Positions 7,548-9,992 of a stretch of 9,992 bases of DNA are shown here, piece by piece. The stretch is from the NCBI GenBank assembly GCA_019090225.1, contig JAHRWI010000006.1, positions 1 to 9,992 of the forward strand, read 5' to 3'. The translations under genes and the position numbers were made by a program. Below the pieces are notes generated by a model. It worked only from the letters and a program-made list of their open reading frames with translations. It had not been told where the DNA came from and ran no database searches. Positions within the stretch are counted from its first letter, which is position 1. Each line of letters starts with the position of its first letter. The DNA comes from Porticoccaceae bacterium. Its GTDB lineage: Bacteria > Pseudomonadota > Gammaproteobacteria > Pseudomonadales > Porticoccaceae.

Positions 7548-8054
7548 TCAGGCGAGTTGTTTGTGCTGTTTTTCGAGTTTTTTACGGATTCTTTGTCTTT
7601 TTAGCGGTGAAATATAGTCGACAAAGAGCTTGCCAGTGAGGTGATCCAGTTCGTGCTGTATACAGACTGCTAATAGCCCACTAGCTTTGATTTCCAAGGG
7701 CTTACCGTCCCGATCTAATGCTTTCACTCGCACCTGTTCAGCTCGCGATACCGTCTCGCGAAATCCCGGTACAGACAAACAACCCTCTTCATAATCGAGG
7801 CGGTCATCGGTCAGTACTTCCACTTCTGGATTGATAAACACTTGCGGCTGATTACGCAATTCAGAGATATCAATGACCACGATGCGCTCGTGAATATCCA
7901 CCTGTGTCGCTGCCAGGCCCACGCCATCGGCGGCATACATAGTTTCAAACATGTCCTCAACAATTTTGATTACCCGCTTATCAACATCCGCTACCAAACG
8001 GGCCTGTTTGCGTAAACGGGGGTCAGGAAATTCGAGAATTGTTAAAGTTGTCAT
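7548..8054 (-). CDS. def: Peptide deformylase
   Basis: Metalloenzyme (usually Fe2+) that removes the N-formyl group from nascent proteins, the counterpart of the neighbouring Fmt. At 168 aa it matches E. coli (169). All three family motifs are present: motif 1 GVGLAATQ (44-51, with Gln51; most homologues have P or T at the seventh place), motif 2 EGCLSVPG (90-97, metal ligand Cys92) and motif 3 QHELDHLTG (133-141, ligands His134 and His138, catalytic Glu135). The C-terminus is a basic tail rich in Lys/Arg/Gln (151-168), consistent with ribosome docking of type 1 deformylases. It is the first gene of the minus-strand run and diverges from the LysM gene across a 132-bp gap. The start ATG at 8054 gives the usual N-terminus (ILEFPDPRLR), but no strong Shine-Dalgarno precedes it. 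Confidence 0.97.
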   Translation of the reverse strand: MTTLTILEFPDPRLRKQARLVADVDKRVIKIVEDMFETMYAADGVGLAATQVDIHERIVVIDISELRNQPQVFINPEVEVLTDDRLDYEEGCLSVPGFRETVSRAEQVRVKALDRDGKPLEIKASGLLAVCIQHELDHLTGKLFVDYISPLKRQRIRKKLEKQHKQLA

Positions 8055-8186
8055 AGTCTTTGTGATGGATTTCTAGCAAAATGGTATAAACCACTGTTAA
8101 TATTAGAAGTTGAAAGGGATTATTACTCGCACATACCGTGGTGAAGACTAGTATACACCATTGAATTTCGACACAGGACGGACCAA
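8055..8186. promoter_or_regulatory. Divergent intergenic region between def and the LysM gene
   Basis: Because def and the LysM gene run in opposite directions from this 132-bp AT-rich gap, it must hold promoters for both unless def is read from elsewhere. Possible -10 elements are TATACA (8152-8157) towards the LysM gene and, on the minus strand, TATACC (8083-8088) towards def. Neither has a convincing -35 at 16-18 bp. A TTGAAA at 8110-8115 resembles a -35 but lacks a good partner. Exact promoters cannot be assigned by eye. Confidence 0.4.
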
Positions 8187-9203
8187 ATGAAGAAACTATT
8201 GTTGGCTTTGCTGGGCATCTGGATCATGGTTGCGGCCATTGCAGCCGAAGGCCCCTTCAATGACGATATTCCCGATAAATACACGGTAAAAAGTGGTGAC
8301 ACGCTGTGGGATATCTCAGCATTTTTTCTTAGCCAGCCCTGGTTGTGGCCAGAAATATGGCATGTTAACCCACAAATTCGTAACCCTCACCTCATCTACC
8401 CTGGCGATGTCATCAGCCTGATTTACCTGGACGGCAAACCCTACCTAACGCTTAACCGTGGCAGAAACGTCAAACTCAGCCCCGAAATCAGGGAGTCGGC
8501 TAACCGCGAACCCATACCTGCATTGCCTCTTGCTGCGATTAATAGCTTCCTGTCACGAACCCGCGTCGTCGACCCCGGCGTTCTAGAAGCAGCTCCCTAT
8601 GTAGTGGCTGGCGAGGAAAAACACCTTTTGTCGGGCATCGGTGACGATTTCTACGCCCGTGGCGATTTCAGTGGTGAGTTCAGCTTTTTGGGTATTTATC
8701 GGAATGGCGGGCCCTATATCGACCCCGAAACTAAAGAATTGCTGGGCATCCGTGCTCAGGATATTGGCTCAGCCAAACTTAAATTTATCAATGATGATAT
8801 AGGCACTTTGGAGAGCACGAGGAGCAGAGAAGAAATCCGTGTGAAGGATCGCCTTTTGCCAGACGAAGAACGGAAAATCGACACCACATTCCAGCCAAGT
8901 CAACCGAATGAAGGTACTAAGGGCCTTATTCTCGCAGTTGAAGGTGGTGTCAATAACGCCGGCTTCCTTGATGTGGTCGCTCTTAACTTGGGCGAAAGAG
9001 ACGAGATTAAGAGCGGCAATTTGTTGGCTATCTATAAGAAAGGCGAAGTAGTTAAGGATCGCGTTGCTGGTGGGACTGTCGCATTACCGCCCGAACGAGC
9101 GGGTCTGCTAATGGTTTTTCGGACCTTTGAAAAACTGAGTTATGGTCTGGTACTAAAATCTAACCGTCCTCTGGCAGTGGGTGACTCTGTTAAAAACCCG
9201 TAA
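8187..9203 (+). CDS. Exported LysM-domain protein, TsaP-like (type IV pilus secretin-associated)
   Basis: Predicted periplasmic peptidoglycan-binding protein, 338 aa. Residues 1-20 form a signal peptide (MKK, hydrophobic core, AIA/A cleavage region); no lipobox cysteine is seen. A LysM domain lies at about 31-79: YTVKSGDTLWDIS at its start, a Trp-rich segment PWLWPEIWHVNP, and the closing HLIYPGDVI. The remainder (about 100-335) is a long region without catalytic motifs; its last part (about 245-335) has the beta-rich, glycine-containing pattern expected of the FlgT_C-like end of TsaP, though I assign that only tentatively. The same position next to def/fmt and dprA is held in P. aeruginosa by the TsaP homologue (PA0020). 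TsaP anchors the type IV pilus secretin PilQ to the cell wall, so that role is inferred here. An AGGA (8175-8178) 8 bp upstream supports the start. Alternative: a general cell-wall LysM protein. Confidence 0.85.
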   Translation: MKKLLLALLGIWIMVAAIAAEGPFNDDIPDKYTVKSGDTLWDISAFFLSQPWLWPEIWHVNPQIRNPHLIYPGDVISLIYLDGKPYLTLNRGRNVKLSPEIRESANREPIPALPLAAINSFLSRTRVVDPGVLEAAPYVVAGEEKHLLSGIGDDFYARGDFSGEFSFLGIYRNGGPYIDPETKELLGIRAQDIGSAKLKFINDDIGTLESTRSREEIRVKDRLLPDEERKIDTTFQPSQPNEGTKGLILAVEGGVNNAGFLDVVALNLGERDEIKSGNLLAIYKKGEVVKDRVAGGTVALPPERAGLLMVFRTFEKLSYGLVLKSNRPLAVGDSVKNP

Positions 9204-9234
9204 GCCATTCTCTCCAATAGACAGGGAGTCGGCT
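9203..9234 (+). other. Imperfect stem-loop directly after the LysM gene stop
   Basis: AGCC (9203-9206) pairs with GGCT (9231-9234), and CTCTC (9210-9214) pairs with GGGAG (9224-9228) with one G-U pair, separated by a small internal loop and closed by a 9-base loop. The structure begins at the last base of the stop codon. No T-run follows, so it is not a standard intrinsic terminator. It could be an RNA 3'-end stabiliser or chance. Confidence 0.25.
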
Positions 9235-9302
9235 ATTAAATACACAATCTAGTTTTAAGCTGGTGTTTACCTACATCTAACTCCAGTACCTATCGCCAGC
9301 CC

Positions 9303-9310
9303 AGGGAAGG
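9303..9310 (+). promoter_or_regulatory. Ribosome binding site of dprA
   Basis: AGGGAAGG lies 4 bp before the ATG at 9315; its AGGG and GAAGG parts both resemble the Shine-Dalgarno core. It supports this ATG as the true dprA start and shows that the initiation signal is intact although the reading frame downstream is broken. Confidence 0.6.
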
Positions 9311-9314
9311 GCTT

Positions 9315-9992
9315 ATGTCAAAAGAAACTGAATTTGCCGTTATTCTGCAAGCCTTGCCGGGCATTGGTGCCACGGGCCTGAGCCGCTTACTGGAACAGTT
9401 TGGCAGCTTCGAACAGGTGCTGCAGTTTACCGGCCCACAGCTGTCCAGCCGCTATCGTAAGGCACTCCGGCAATATCAAGCCGATCCTGAGCACCATCAC
9501 CACCTCGCCCGACAAATCCTAAAGAACTGTGCCAGTGACGGCATCGCTATTGTTACTATCGAGGATCAGCTCTATCCACCTTTACTCAAGGAAATCGACA
9601 GCCCACCCGCTATCCTTTATGTAAGAGGCGATACAAACCTACTGTCTTTACCTCAAATTGCCATTGTCGGCAGTCGTCAACACAGCGCTACTGGCGAAAG
9701 CAATGCCAGTGCCTTTGCAAAAATCTGAGCGCGAGCGGCTTTGTTATTACTAGCGGTATGGCTTTGGGTATAGATGCTGCAGCCCACGACGGTGCTATGG
9801 AAGGGGGTAAGACAATTGCCGTCCTGGGTACGGGCATCGATGTCATTTATCCCCGCCGCCACAGTGGCCTTTACCAGAAAATTCTGTCCAGTGGCGGGGC
9901 AATCGTTACCGAGTTTCCACCAGGAACGCCCGCACGAGCCGGGAATTTTCCACAGCGAAACCGCATTATTAGCGGCCTCAGTCTCGGTGTGC
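9315..9992 (+). pseudogene. dprA: DNA processing protein DprA (Smf), frameshifted and cut by the window end
   Basis: DprA binds incoming single-stranded DNA and loads RecA during natural transformation. The first frame encodes 137 aa: an N-terminal SAM/HhH-like region (LPGIGATGLSRLLEQFG, 14-30), then YPPLLKEIDSPPAILYVRGD (87-106) and the start of the Rossmann fold, IAIVGSR (115-121). It stops at TGA 9726-9728. From 9725 the next frame continues the same fold without a break: LSASGFVITSGMALGIDAAA, then GGKTIAVLGTGIDVIYPRRH, then EFPPGTP...GNFPQRNRIISGLSLGV, up to the window edge. Comparison with E. coli DprA (FCETLATRG against FAK-x-LSASG) shows that exactly one base is lacking at the A-run 9719-9723. 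It could be a true mutation, a sequence error or a -1 shift. Everything past the break is otherwise well conserved, arguing for a recent or artefactual lesion. It lies 111 bp after the LysM gene on the same strand. Confidence 0.88.
9719..9728 (+). other. Frameshift point in dprA: A5 run followed by an in-frame TGA
   Basis: The zero frame reads GCA AAA ATC TGA. A one-base backward slip of the Lys codon (AAA at 9720-9722 re-paired at 9719-9721) would give GCA AAA AAT CTG and enter the frame that carries the rest of DprA. Insertion of a single A would have the same effect. The sequence alone cannot separate mutation, homopolymer error and recoding. Confidence 0.7.

Noticed and set aside
9752..9775. 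Leucine in SGMALGID where many DprA proteins have Arg or Lys (SGLARGID), as a possible sign of decay
   Set aside because: As far as I recall, GLALGID-type versions occur in intact gammaproteobacterial DprA proteins, so it is not good evidence of degeneration.

Overview
The window is bacterial chromosomal DNA of gammaproteobacterial type and is almost fully coding. The gene order trkA-rsmB-fmt-def, followed by a divergent LysM gene and dprA, is a neighbourhood I know from Pseudomonas aeruginosa (around PA0016-PA0021) and relatives. The protein sequences also match gammaproteobacterial families closely. A marine or aquatic relative of the Pseudomonadales/Cellvibrionales is a reasonable guess, but that placement is inference and no rRNA is present to test it.

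Layout. (1) Positions 1-2201, plus strand: the 3' part of pdxH (pyridoxal phosphate synthesis), a small histidine phosphatase 25 bp downstream, then a PAPS-dependent sulfotransferase with its own good ribosome binding site and a possible promoter carrying two similar dyads. (2) Positions 2235-8054, minus strand: def, fmt, rsmB, trkA and trkH in transcription order. def and fmt handle the formyl group of initiator methionine, rsmB methylates 16S rRNA, and trkA-trkH encode the regulatory and membrane subunits of a K+ uptake system with overlapping stop and start codons. (3) Positions 8187-9992, plus strand, divergent from def: an exported LysM protein of TsaP type, then dprA. dprA is interrupted by an apparent one-base loss in an A-run and continues in another frame to the window end.

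The sulfotransferase unit and the trkH end converge with only 33 bp between them and no evident terminator. No tRNA, rRNA, CRISPR array, insertion sequence or prophage gene is visible, and no intergenic gap exceeds about 135 bp. The region is mostly conserved housekeeping. The points worth attention are the broken dprA frame, the sulfotransferase with its dyad-bearing upstream region, and the pairing of a pilus-secretin-type LysM protein with a DNA-uptake protein. I found no convincing new multi-gene system.
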